Source: an uncultured Methylococcaceae bacterium
Lineage (GTDB): Bacteria > Pseudomonadota > Gammaproteobacteria > Methylococcales > Methylococcaceae
Assembly (NCBI GenBank): GCA_903859815.1
Contig: CAIOOA010000028.1
Coordinates: 20,066-84,065 of the forward strand
Length of the DNA: 64,000 nt
Direction of reading: 5' to 3'
Position 1 is the stretch's first letter. Every line of letters begins with the position of its first letter. Positions 11,341 to 21,142 of this stretch are shown piece by piece. The position numbers and the translations under genes were made by a program. The notes under the pieces were generated by a model. That model did not search any database. It was not told the origin of the DNA and was given only the letters and a program-made list of their open reading frames with translations.

Positions 11341-11871
11341 TGCATTTAAAAACAGTTAATTAAATCTTATCTTTTTACTACTTAAATCACAAAATGGAAA
11401 ACTATCGCATATTTTCCCAAAAAGGGCCTACACTTAACCATTAGTTATCTTTAGAAAAGGTTGTGCATCAATTGTCTACAGAATCTCAACAACAAGTTAA
11501 CGAAAAACATGATAATTTGATGCAAGATATATAGACTGTAAATCCATGAGCGTCATCTTCAGTGGTTTGTCGATTAAAATTTTAATATTATGAATCAATA
11601 ACATACACATAGACCGAAATGAATGGCAATGTTTGCGAATCAAACCAATACCACCACACAAGCGAAATATGATAAAGTAATGTGTCTTAGTTGGAGCGAC
11701 AATCATTTTTGAAAAAACTGGCTGACTCTGGACTTTAACTAGAATCGTTCGCGCAACTTACCTACATGAAGGCCACTATTAGAATATGACAACCATCATT
11801 ATACTATCCCTTATTAATGACCACCTAAAGCATACAACGCAATCGTATCTGGCGATAGAGGTTAATCAATA
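11341..11871. other. AT-rich gene-free stretch at the entry to the exporter genes
   Basis: About 530 bases with no open frame of credible coding character on either strand. Base composition shifts here from near-balanced to clearly AT-rich, and it stays so to about 26.9 kb. The stretch probably holds the promoter region of the Wzm gene, but no hexamer pair stands out. No inverted terminal repeats or transposase remnants were seen. Confidence 0.5.
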
Positions 11872-12690
11872 ATGCGAAACTTTTCAATATCACCAAAAGA
11901 AATGATACTAAGCTTTTGGCGAAACAGAAAACTAATCAAAACCCTAGTTAAGCGTGAAGTGGTCGGTAGATATAGAGGCTCCGTCATGGGAATGATGTGG
12001 TCATTTTTTAACCCTATCCTAATGCTGGCAGTTTACACCTTTGTGTTTAGCGTCGTTTTTAAAGCTCGTTGGAATGTTGGAAGTGACTCTAAGACAGAAT
12101 TTGCACTTGTCCTTTTTGCAGGATTGTTAGTCTTTAATCTATTTTCAGAATGCATAAACCGATCACCGATACTTATTTTAGCAAACGCTAACTATGTTAA
12201 GAAAGTAGTATTTCCTTTAGAAATATTACCATGGGTAACCCTTGGAACAGCCATGTTCCACATGATAATTAGCTTTATGGTGTGGTTAATTTTTTATGTT
12301 GTTTTCTTTGGCCAGCCACAATTGACAATTTTATTCTTTCCGATTATTTTATTACCATTATTACTGATAACAATGGGGATTTCTTGGTTACTAGCATCAT
12401 TAGGCGTATACTTAAGAGACGTTGCCCAGATAATGGGTATCGTCACAACAACTTTGATGTTTCTATCTCCTCTTTTTTACCCTTTATCATCCTTACCAGA
12501 GAACTACCAAGAATTGCTACGGCTTAACCCCTTGACAACCATACTTGAACAGTCAAGAGCAGCACTAATCTGGGGGCAGTTACCTGATATGATAAATCTC
12601 GGAATCAACATTACGGTAGCATTAGTTATCTCGTGGTTAGGATTTGCATGGTTTCAAAAAACACGAAAGGGGTTTGCAGATGTCCTCTGA
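11872..12690 (+). CDS. wzm: Polysaccharide ABC exporter permease, Wzm type
   Basis: An ABC-2 permease that moves lipid-linked O-antigen or capsule-like glycan across the inner membrane. The 272-residue product has an amphipathic N-terminal segment (LIKTLVKREVVGRYRGSVMG), then six membrane helices. FFNPILMLAVYTFVFSVVF and the re-entrant ISWLLASLGVYLRDVAQIMG region are typical of Wzm/TagG/KpsM-like permeases, as is NPLTTILEQSRAALIWG near the end. Its last 11 bases overlap the ATPase gene, as in known wzm-wzt pairs. The symbol is by family and position. Confidence 0.92.
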   Translation: MRNFSISPKEMILSFWRNRKLIKTLVKREVVGRYRGSVMGMMWSFFNPILMLAVYTFVFSVVFKARWNVGSDSKTEFALVLFAGLLVFNLFSECINRSPILILANANYVKKVVFPLEILPWVTLGTAMFHMIISFMVWLIFYVVFFGQPQLTILFFPIILLPLLLITMGISWLLASLGVYLRDVAQIMGIVTTTLMFLSPLFYPLSSLPENYQELLRLNPLTTILEQSRAALIWGQLPDMINLGINITVALVISWLGFAWFQKTRKGFADVL

Positions 12691-14038
12691 AATTGCAATA
12701 GAAGTTGATAATCTAAGCAAATGTTATCAAATCTATAACAAACCCAGGGATAGACTTTGGCAAATGATAGCCAGAAGTCGCAAAAAGTTTTATCGTGAAT
12801 TTTGGGCAATAAATGATGTTAAGTTTACAATTAAAAGAGGGGAAACTGTCGGAATAATAGGGCGTAATGGATCCGGAAAATCAACACTATTGCAATTAAT
12901 ATGTGGAACTCTTAATCCGACTTCAGGGAGTATTCTGGTGAACGGACGAGTCGCTGCATTGCTAGAACTAGGAGCAGGATTCAATCCAGAATTTACAGGC
13001 AGGGAAAATGTATACCTTTCTGCTTCCTTATATGGACTAAGTCACAATGAAATCTCAAGCCGATTTACCCAGATTACAGACTTTGCAGATATTGGTCAAT
13101 TTATAGACCAACCTGTAAAAACTTATTCAAGTGGCATGTTTGTACGCTTAGCATTTGCTGTTATTGCCCATGTGGATGCGGATATTTTAGTTGTGGATGA
13201 AGCTTTATCAGTGGGGGATGCATATTTTGTTCAGAAATGCATGAGATTCCTCCGAGAATTTATGGATAGAGGGACTCTTCTCTTTTGTAGCCACGATACC
13301 AGCGCAGTTGTCAATCTATGTACATCGGCAATATTATTGAATCAAGGAAGGTTAGAAATGATGGGAAATCCAAAAAAAGTTGCGGAACGTTATCTTGCCG
13401 CCTTATATGAATCGATGCAAGGTGAAAGTAATGTTAATAACGCAGATAGTATTTCACAAGAAGAAGAAGAATACGATATAGAAGAAGATTTGAGCAATAC
13501 AGATGAATATCGAGATGCTAGAGAATCATTAATTAATTCTTCTACGCTTCGCAATGATATCCAAATTTTTCGTTTTAATCCGGACAGCAATGCTTTCGGA
13601 ACAGGTGCTGCAAAAATTACATCTGTTAAAATACTCGATAAAGAAGGCAATCCTTTAGCATGGGTAATAGGTGGAAATAGTGTAGTATTAGAAATAAGAT
13701 GTATCGCATATAAAGAAATTAATAGTCCAATTTTAGGTTTTCATTTCAAAGATCGACTTGGACAGGTTTTATTTGCGGATAATACATGTATAACCTACAT
13801 GTTTGAACCACTGACATTAAAGACTGGTCAGGAATGTGTCGCTCGTTTTAACTTTACCATGCCAATTTTGTCATCAGGAAATTATAGTATCTCTCCTGCA
13901 ATAGCTGAGGGAACACAAGAAAATCATGTACAACATCATTGGATACACGACGCCTTGATAATAGAAGCTCATGCGAGTTCAGTATGTTTTGGTGTTTTTG
14001 CTGTACCAATGAAAAGTATTAAAATGTTTACTGTTTAA
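12680..14038 (+). CDS. wzt: Polysaccharide ABC exporter ATPase with C-terminal glycan-binding domain, Wzt type
   Basis: The 452-residue protein has an ABC ATPase (about residues 1-250): Walker A GRNGSGKST (61-69), signature YSSGMFVRLAFAV, Walker B ILVVDEALSVGD and switch histidine in FCSHDTSAV. An acidic linker (EEEEYDIEEDLSNTDEY, about 270-285) leads to a beta-rich C-terminal domain of about 150 residues starting near GTGAAKITSVKILDKEG. In E. coli O8/O9a Wzt, this domain recognises the modified non-reducing end before export. ATG 12680 is preferred over an upstream in-frame start since AAAGGGG precedes it and it overlaps wzm. The domain suggests that the glycan carries a terminal cap, which fits the adjacent methyltransferase. 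Confidence 0.93.
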   Translation: MSSEIAIEVDNLSKCYQIYNKPRDRLWQMIARSRKKFYREFWAINDVKFTIKRGETVGIIGRNGSGKSTLLQLICGTLNPTSGSILVNGRVAALLELGAGFNPEFTGRENVYLSASLYGLSHNEISSRFTQITDFADIGQFIDQPVKTYSSGMFVRLAFAVIAHVDADILVVDEALSVGDAYFVQKCMRFLREFMDRGTLLFCSHDTSAVVNLCTSAILLNQGRLEMMGNPKKVAERYLAALYESMQGESNVNNADSISQEEEEYDIEEDLSNTDEYRDARESLINSSTLRNDIQIFRFNPDSNAFGTGAAKITSVKILDKEGNPLAWVIGGNSVVLEIRCIAYKEINSPILGFHFKDRLGQVLFADNTCITYMFEPLTLKTGQECVARFNFTMPILSSGNYSISPAIAEGTQENHVQHHWIHDALIIEAHASSVCFGVFAVPMKSIKMFTV

Positions 14039-14069
14039 TAACAACCAATTTTTATTATCGAGGTTTTTT

Positions 14070-17000
14070 ATGATTAATGAGTCCGACTCCATGGAATTTA
14101 CTGGTGAGCGCTATATCCCAGGACTGCGTGGAATTATAGAACTTGAACATTTACATAGATATTTGCAAGCACAAGAAATTGCTATCCATAAGATAGTTTT
14201 AGATATAGCGTGTGGGGAGGGCTATGGATCAGCAATGTTAGCAAATAAAGCAGAGAAAGTAATTGGAATTGATATTTCTTTGGAAGCTGTTCAGCATGCT
14301 AGGAGAAAGTATCTAAAAGAAAATCTAGAATTTATGGTTGGTAGCTGTTCCGAGATACCTCTCCCTGATTCAAGCGTAGATTTAGTTGTAAGCTTTGAGA
14401 CCATCGAACATCACAGTCAGCATGATGAAATGATGCTAGAAATCAAGCGTGTGCTCCGTCCAGAAGGTGTAATAATCATCTCAAGTCCAGACAAATATAA
14501 TTATTCAATTGAACCAAGATTTAAAAATGATTACCATGAAAAAGAACTTTATCAGCATGAGTTCATAAGTCTTATCGATAAATATTTCACTAATTCATGT
14601 TACTATGGTCAGCGAATAGTATATGGCTCGGGTATAACTTCCTACTCCTCATTGATAAATCCCTTTTATAATTATTGGCGAGAAGGATCTATTTTTAAAA
14701 ATACGAAAGGAATTTCCAAACCAATTTACTGGATAGCAATTGCATCAGATTCAGCACTTCCAGAAATACCTACTGGAATGTTTGAGGAACCTATCGAGGA
14801 GTCAGAGAATTTTATTTTATTAAAAAATGAAAAAGAAAAGCAGATATCATTGCTAGATCAAGAACTAATTAATGTAAAACAAAATATCGAATGTTTAAAT
14901 TCTTCATTAGAAGAGTTGAATAATACGTTAATTGAAAAAAATAAAGTTATATTAGACCAACAAAATAATTTGACTGAATATGATGATAAAATACATTTTC
15001 TGAATCAGAATTTGGGTGAAAATCAAACTCATATCGAAATACTAGCAAATACCATAGCCGAAAAAAATGGTCTAATGGACTCCTTAAACAGGACTTTAGA
15101 CGAAAAAGGCAAAGAAATTAATTCTCTTCATAAGAACATAGAAGATTTAGATGCACAGATTATTTCAATTAATCAATTATCTAGTGAACAACAAAGTCAA
15201 ATAAATACTGTAAATAAAGCTTTATCCGAACGTGATGAACGGATTGTAGCACTAAACGAAGAATTATCTGAACAAAATAAAAAATTAGAATTATCTAAGC
15301 AAACTATATTTCAACGTGATGAAGTTATTAGCTCAGTAAACCAGATAATCTCTGAACAGGAAATTCAAATTGCAGATCGTGATGCAATAATTGCAGATCG
15401 TGACGCTAAAATTGTAGAACGTGACGCTATAATTGTAGAACGTGACGCTATAATTGTAGAACGTGATGCTATAATTGCAGAACGTGATGCTATAATTGCA
15501 AATCGTGATTCTATAATTGCAGATAGGGAAACTACAATAGTTTATCAAAATAATCTAATACTGGAGCGCGACTCATTAGTTCAAACAAAAAACCTCATAT
15601 TAGCTGAACAAAAAGCCCAAATAGATTACCTTAACTTAAAAGTAATCGAGCTTGGAGAACAACTTACATCATTAAATCATTCGACTACTGAATTAAAAGG
15701 GCAAATCATTTTCCTTGAACATTCTTTAGCTGATAGAGAAAAACAAGTAGAACAACTGAATACCACAGTAATTACTCGTGATGAAAATATCTTTATACTA
15801 AATAACAGCTTAAACGAAAAGGAAGAACACGTCAATTCAATCAATCACCGATTGTTAGAAAAAAATTTATTAATTGAATCACTTGAAAAAACTATTGAAG
15901 AATATTGTTCATTAATAGATGATCTAAAATCACAACTGTTCAATTTGAATCTCAATTTAACAGAACGTGATGCGCAAATTATAACGCTGAATAATACGTT
16001 AATTGAAAGGGACAATTACTTTATATCTGAAAAGAATACAACGTATGACATTCAAGGGGAACTTGCATCAATTAATGGATATTTAAGAAAGATGCAGGCT
16101 CCTTTTCGATTAACTGCAAGATACATTTTATGTTTATTTCACCCTTTTAAGTCTTATAAATTATTCCGAGATATTCGTATAATTAAATCAAGTAAACTTT
16201 TTGACATAGATTATTATCTTACCAACAATATAGATATTAGAATTCGCGCATGTGACCCTATAAGACATTATTGTGAATACGGTTGGTTTGAGATGCGTAA
16301 CCCTTCACCTGCATTCAACACTAACTATTATTTATTGAATAATAGCGATGTTTCTTTAAGTGGTCAAAATCCTTTTGTACATTACATTTTATTTGGCAGA
16401 GCTGAAGGGCGTCACTGTTCAGAATCAAACGCTTCAAATCTTATTTCATCATCTGAAGTAGATCAGTTAGAATTTCCAACAGAAAGTGAGAATATAACAG
16501 ATATTCAAAACAACATAGAAACTGTCACGATATCTATGGTTGAGGAACACAACAATAGCTTAATTTCAAATGAAACTTTCCCAGAATCCCAAGAAATAGA
16601 CGAAATAGTTATTTTAGTCAATACAACAATTGAAGAAAAGGAAAATGTGTACCCCATTTCCTTTGACAAGAATAATATTTTAGTGATGGACTATCGCATA
16701 CCAAGATCAGATATTTCGGCAGGTGAGCAGGCCACATTTGGCCTTTTATACGATCTTTTTGTATTTGGGTTTAATGTATTCTTCCTTCCTAACGATATGG
16801 AACCTAGCTCGGAATATGCTGAATTATTAACTAATTTTGGAGTTAACGTTATTACTCGTAATAATGGTTTTAGTACTTCCTCTGATTTTATCGCTGTACA
16901 CGGTGATGCATTTCCTTTGTTTTACCTCATACGTGTTGATGTTGCAGAATCCGTGATCGATACTATCCGTTCAGTTGCCCCTAATGCAAAAATTATCTTT

Positions 17001-20000
17001 CATGCACCAGATGTATACTTTATCCGCGAGGGACGTGAAGCTGAGTTAAGAAATGATGCATCATTGAAAGAGAAAGCAGAAGCAATGAAATTCCGTGAGT
17101 TATCTATGATGAACCAAGTTCATCATAACATTATTGTAAGTTCAGCAGAATTACCAATTCTTAGACAATATCTACCTAACAAACCAGTCAGTGTATTTCA
17201 AGTTTTACATGTGTCTGTTAACAATAAACCATCTCCATTTAATTCAAGGAGAGACATTTTTTTCCTAGGCGGGTTTGGGCATTCCCCTAATATAGATGCT
17301 GTGAATTGGTTTGTGTCTGAAATATGGCCATTAATACACAGAGAATTACCTAAAGTAACATTTCATATTGTTGGAAGTGAAGTTCCACAGACTGTTAAAG
17401 ACTTGGAATCCGTGCCGGGGGTAGTTGTTATCGGTTATCTAAAAAATCTCGATCCAATATTATCGTATATGAGATTAAGTGTTGCACCATTAAGGTACGG
17501 AGCAGGTATAAAGGGTAAAGTGGCGACAACTATGGGTGCGGGGATACCTGTAATATGTACTAATATAGCTGCAGAAGGCATGTATATTTCAGATGGGTTC
17601 CACACTAGAGTAGCAGATAATATTACTGCCTTTGCTAAGGCAGTTGTTCAAACATACAAGGATAAAAAACAATGGGAAAAGTTTTCAAAAAATGGAAGGG
17701 CATTAGTACAACAACACTTTAGTAAAGAAGCGAATCGCTTGTCATTATTATCTGTACTAAATGAAGCAAGAGTTCTTCCTATAGATTTATTCATTTCATA
17801 TATTTGGAACCTTCCGCCACAAGAGATACCTCCTCTACAAGAAGTAAATGCGCCAATAGAAATATCCATCATAATACCAGTTTACAACCAGTGGCACTTC
17901 ACGAAAGCATGTATCAATTCAATTTTACTAACTACGCACGGAGAAAACATTAGATATGAGATTATATTAGCCGACGATGGTTCAACCGATGAAACCATTA
18001 ATGCAAGTGAGTACTTTAAAGTAATACGCATCATAAAAACGCCTCATAATTTAGGTTTTTTACGTAACTGCAATAATGCAGTCCAACATGCCAAGGGGAA
18101 ATATATTCTTTTATTGAATAATGACACTGTTGTACTTCCGGGTTGGCTATCAGAACTTCACAAAACCATCGAAGAAGATGATACTTCTGCTATTGTTGGT
18201 TCAAAATTTCTATATCCAGATGGTTTGATTCAAGAAGCAGGGGGTTTATTATTAGAAAATGGAACAGGATATAACGCTGGTCGTGGTAGCGATCGGGACA
18301 CACCTGTATTTAATATATCTCGGGAAACAGACTATATTTCTGGAGCATCAATTTTAATCCGAAAATCATTCTGGGATGAGGTTGGTGGATTTGATGAAAG
18401 ATATAAAAATGCATATTGTGAAGATTCCGATTTAGCAATGACGGCACGTTCGCTAGGATATAGGGTAATATATCAACCCAAATCAGAAGTTGTGCATTTT
18501 GAACATCAAAGTTATGCTGAACAAGCACCTTCGCATGACACAACTCTTCAAAAACACAATATTAATATATTGATAGATAAGTGGGCTGAGATATTCAAAC
18601 GGGATCATCTCGCCTATGCGCCATGGCATAGAGCCATGAGTAATGCAGAACGAACAACTGATTTAGCCACATTAAAACGCCGTAGAAGTGGTCATTTAAA
18701 TATATTGTATTTTAGTCCGATCCCTTCACATCCTGGAAAACATGGAAATCAAGCCACAATCCAAAACTTCGGTTCAAGTTTTCAAAAGTTAGGGCATACA
18801 GTACATTTTGCTTACCTCCAAAGCTTAGACTCTATAGAAAGTGATGACAACCAGATGTCTAGCTTTTGGGAATCGGTTAATCCAATTCCGAATACTCTTC
18901 AACTAGTTGCTAACGGTGAAACTATACCATTCGATGGATGGTATGAAGAAGGTCTAGGAGAGAAGATGCGTATTTTATGTGCGGAATACGATATTGATGT
19001 TGTTTTTTGCTCATATATTTTTCAGTCTAAATTGCTTGAATATATACCTTCTCACATTCTAAAGGTCATTGACACTCATGACAAAATGGGCAACCGTTAT
19101 GAGATGTTGCGCACTAACGGTCTACCACTCGAGTTTTTCTCATGCTCGCCAGAAGAAGAGGGAGCATATCTTCGACGAGCGGATGTAGTAGTAGCGAGAC
19201 GAAAAGAAGAAGCTGATTACTTTGACAGTGTTACTGGAACCATTTCTTCAATTATTATTCCTCATGTAGAGGAACCGAAATATATAGAAAAAAATTTCAA
19301 TTCCTTAAATAATATTGGAATAATTGCTAGTGCTAATCGTATAAACTTAACCATCATTCAAAACTTTATCCTTACGGTCGATAAATACATTAATCATGAT
19401 GACAATTACCCTTTCACTATTAATATTGTAGGTCAAATTGAAGATATTATTAATAGGATGCCACGAGATGAGTCTATTCTTTTTCAAAAGCCTTACATTA
19501 AATTTCACGGCTATGTCGAAGATTTAGACAATTTTTATAATGAGCTAGATTTAGTCATATCCCCTATAACTATGGGTACTGGTATCAATGTAAAAACTGT
19601 ACAGGCAATGGCTTATGGAATGCCGTTATTAACTACAGCGTGGGGGGCAAAAGGTATAGAAAGTGATGATCCACAACATTCACATACAGATTTAGACTCA
19701 CTCGTTGCTAACATATTTTATATTTTTAAGAATCCACAAGAATTAAATCGTTTGGCGCAAATTAGCCGAGATAGATACAAGTCTTTTTATGATATTAGCA
19801 TTTCAAAAATGATTGAATTGTTTACACATGAAAAGATCTGGAAAACAAACTTTAATTTATTTCCAGAATTACATCCAATCGAACAAATAAATATTTCACA
19901 TTCAACACCAAAGCAGGTTTTCGATAATCGTCAAATTATTGAAGATCAATTATTAAAATCAAAATCCTACTATCTAAAGAATAATTCTGACATTAGAGTA

Positions 20001-20738
20001 TTGAAAGGAGTATGTTATCTTTGTGGCTCAGTAGAAATGACTTTTTCTAATCAATACGGTCTTCAAGATGGAAACAATGGTTATAAAATCAATTGGCGGG
20101 AACATTTGGTATGTCCTATTTGTAATTTCAATAATAGATTAAGAGCAACAGTGCATATTTTGCACAAATATTCTTCAATCAATAAGTTTGAGCCTGTTTA
20201 TTTAACGGAACAAAACACTTATCTTTATTCTTTTTTACGCTCTTTTGTTTTTCCTTCTCTTATCGGTAGTGAATTTTTAGGTAGCTTATGTCCACTTGGG
20301 CAGACCATGGATGGAATCCGAAATGAAGATATGACTAATCTAAGTTTTTCCGACAATATTTTCGCAGGTGTTTTGAGCTTCGATGTTTTAGAACATATAC
20401 CAAATTATATAGAAGCAATGCAAGAAACACTTAGATGTTTGCAACCAGGAGGGCAATTCATTTTTACTGCTCCATTCAATCATGAGTCGCCCGATACATT
20501 AATTAGGGCAAAGTTGGATGATAATGGTAATGTAATACACCTCCTACCACCTGAATATCATGGGGACCCACTTGATCCTGAAAAAGGCATACTCTGCTTC
20601 CAAACCTTTGGTTGGGATATACTAGATACCCTTAAGGATATTGGATTTGAAAACGTCAAAGTATTGGATTATTGGTCAGATAAATATGCATATCTAGGCG
20701 GTTGCTTGTTATTTGTTGCTAACAAACCTAAATGTTGA
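14070..20738 (+). CDS. Giant fusion: methyltransferase, coiled coil, three glycosyltransferases, methyltransferase (2222 aa)
   Basis: Domains in order: class I SAM methyltransferase (residues about 1-245; FTGERYIPG start, motif I LDIACGEGYGS at 44-54, SFETIEHH); coiled coil (about 250-665) with eight perfect heptads at 434-489; a short hydrophobic/basic stretch and two FDxxYYL...NPxxHY...GR units (about 700-785); a GT4 glycosyltransferase (about 868-1234, APLRYGAGIKGKV); a GT2 domain (about 1264-1515, SIIIPVYNQ, ADDGSTDE, LLNNDT); a second GT4 domain (about 1541-1917, ISPITMGTGINVK); and a Cys-knuckle region (CYLCGS...CPICN, about 1982-2020) leading to a second methyltransferase (SFDVLEHIP). 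It starts 31 bp after wzt with GAGG upstream. Architecture suggests chain synthesis plus length control and methyl capping; this is inference from E. coli WbdD-WbdA. The frame is intact over 6.7 kb. Confidence 0.9.
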   Translation: MINESDSMEFTGERYIPGLRGIIELEHLHRYLQAQEIAIHKIVLDIACGEGYGSAMLANKAEKVIGIDISLEAVQHARRKYLKENLEFMVGSCSEIPLPDSSVDLVVSFETIEHHSQHDEMMLEIKRVLRPEGVIIISSPDKYNYSIEPRFKNDYHEKELYQHEFISLIDKYFTNSCYYGQRIVYGSGITSYSSLINPFYNYWREGSIFKNTKGISKPIYWIAIASDSALPEIPTGMFEEPIEESENFILLKNEKEKQISLLDQELINVKQNIECLNSSLEELNNTLIEKNKVILDQQNNLTEYDDKIHFLNQNLGENQTHIEILANTIAEKNGLMDSLNRTLDEKGKEINSLHKNIEDLDAQIISINQLSSEQQSQINTVNKALSERDERIVALNEELSEQNKKLELSKQTIFQRDEVISSVNQIISEQEIQIADRDAIIADRDAKIVERDAIIVERDAIIVERDAIIAERDAIIANRDSIIADRETTIVYQNNLILERDSLVQTKNLILAEQKAQIDYLNLKVIELGEQLTSLNHSTTELKGQIIFLEHSLADREKQVEQLNTTVITRDENIFILNNSLNEKEEHVNSINHRLLEKNLLIESLEKTIEEYCSLIDDLKSQLFNLNLNLTERDAQIITLNNTLIERDNYFISEKNTTYDIQGELASINGYLRKMQAPFRLTARYILCLFHPFKSYKLFRDIRIIKSSKLFDIDYYLTNNIDIRIRACDPIRHYCEYGWFEMRNPSPAFNTNYYLLNNSDVSLSGQNPFVHYILFGRAEGRHCSESNASNLISSSEVDQLEFPTESENITDIQNNIETVTISMVEEHNNSLISNETFPESQEIDEIVILVNTTIEEKENVYPISFDKNNILVMDYRIPRSDISAGEQATFGLLYDLFVFGFNVFFLPNDMEPSSEYAELLTNFGVNVITRNNGFSTSSDFIAVHGDAFPLFYLIRVDVAESVIDTIRSVAPNAKIIFHAPDVYFIREGREAELRNDASLKEKAEAMKFRELSMMNQVHHNIIVSSAELPILRQYLPNKPVSVFQVLHVSVNNKPSPFNSRRDIFFLGGFGHSPNIDAVNWFVSEIWPLIHRELPKVTFHIVGSEVPQTVKDLESVPGVVVIGYLKNLDPILSYMRLSVAPLRYGAGIKGKVATTMGAGIPVICTNIAAEGMYISDGFHTRVADNITAFAKAVVQTYKDKKQWEKFSKNGRALVQQHFSKEANRLSLLSVLNEARVLPIDLFISYIWNLPPQEIPPLQEVNAPIEISIIIPVYNQWHFTKACINSILLTTHGENIRYEIILADDGSTDETINASEYFKVIRIIKTPHNLGFLRNCNNAVQHAKGKYILLLNNDTVVLPGWLSELHKTIEEDDTSAIVGSKFLYPDGLIQEAGGLLLENGTGYNAGRGSDRDTPVFNISRETDYISGASILIRKSFWDEVGGFDERYKNAYCEDSDLAMTARSLGYRVIYQPKSEVVHFEHQSYAEQAPSHDTTLQKHNINILIDKWAEIFKRDHLAYAPWHRAMSNAERTTDLATLKRRRSGHLNILYFSPIPSHPGKHGNQATIQNFGSSFQKLGHTVHFAYLQSLDSIESDDNQMSSFWESVNPIPNTLQLVANGETIPFDGWYEEGLGEKMRILCAEYDIDVVFCSYIFQSKLLEYIPSHILKVIDTHDKMGNRYEMLRTNGLPLEFFSCSPEEEGAYLRRADVVVARRKEEADYFDSVTGTISSIIIPHVEEPKYIEKNFNSLNNIGIIASANRINLTIIQNFILTVDKYINHDDNYPFTINIVGQIEDIINRMPRDESILFQKPYIKFHGYVEDLDNFYNELDLVISPITMGTGINVKTVQAMAYGMPLLTTAWGAKGIESDDPQHSHTDLDSLVANIFYIFKNPQELNRLAQISRDRYKSFYDISISKMIELFTHEKIWKTNFNLFPELHPIEQINISHSTPKQVFDNRQIIEDQLLKSKSYYLKNNSDIRVLKGVCYLCGSVEMTFSNQYGLQDGNNGYKINWREHLVCPICNFNNRLRATVHILHKYSSINKFEPVYLTEQNTYLYSFLRSFVFPSLIGSEFLGSLCPLGQTMDGIRNEDMTNLSFSDNIFAGVLSFDVLEHIPNYIEAMQETLRCLQPGGQFIFTAPFNHESPDTLIRAKLDDNGNVIHLLPPEYHGDPLDPEKGILCFQTFGWDILDTLKDIGFENVKVLDYWSDKYAYLGGCLLFVANKPKC
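15369..15536 (+). repeat. 21-bp in-frame tandem repeat, eight units, encoding coiled-coil heptads
   Basis: Eight consecutive 21-bp units encode seven-residue repeats of consensus I-(A/V)-(E/D)-R-D-A-I (IADRDAI, IADRDAK, three IVERDAI, IAERDAI, IANRDSI, IADRETT). Units 3 and 4 are identical at DNA level and unit 5 differs from them at one base, which indicates recent duplication. Each unit is one coiled-coil heptad, so gain or loss of units keeps the reading frame and the heptad register. No spacer sequences occur, so this is not a CRISPR array. Confidence 0.93.
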
Positions 20739-21142
20739 TCATTTTTTGTGTTAATAAAAATAAGTAGTCAAGGATAAGTCCACGGGCGTACCAATGACCC
20801 ATGACATTGATTTTAATGCTTGTCTTGTACCAGATTATTTTTGTTTAGCTACTTACCTCAATACCAGAATAGCAAGTTGTTTCAGTTCAATATAGAAAAC
20901 TGTGATTTTGACATGGAGCTCCAGATCCTACACTCGGGCATGGTAGAGTTTCGAAGCATATATGCAATTTAAATCTTGGCGATCCCTGCTGGTAAGGCTT
21001 TTATTTTTACTTTAGATGTAAATCCAGCTAATCAGAAATGTTTCAAATAGAAATTATGTATGGTAACCCACTAAATTTGAGAACATCGAGTATATATACA
21101 GAGAGTTACCATTTTATTTATTAACAGATTACATTCATTCTT
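20739..21142. other. AT-rich gene-free stretch between two glycosyltransferase genes
   Basis: About 400 bases without a supported gene, terminator or repeat. It interrupts an otherwise tightly packed run of same-strand genes, so the gene at 21143 may have its own promoter, but I could not find a convincing hexamer pair. Confidence 0.45.

Noticed and set aside
15369..15536. Possible CRISPR-like array
   Set aside because: The 21-bp units are contiguous without spacers and encode in-frame heptads of the giant protein.
15333..15548. Minus-strand open frame across the heptad repeat
   Set aside because: It is the antisense of the tandem repeat; its periodic protein simply mirrors the repeat.
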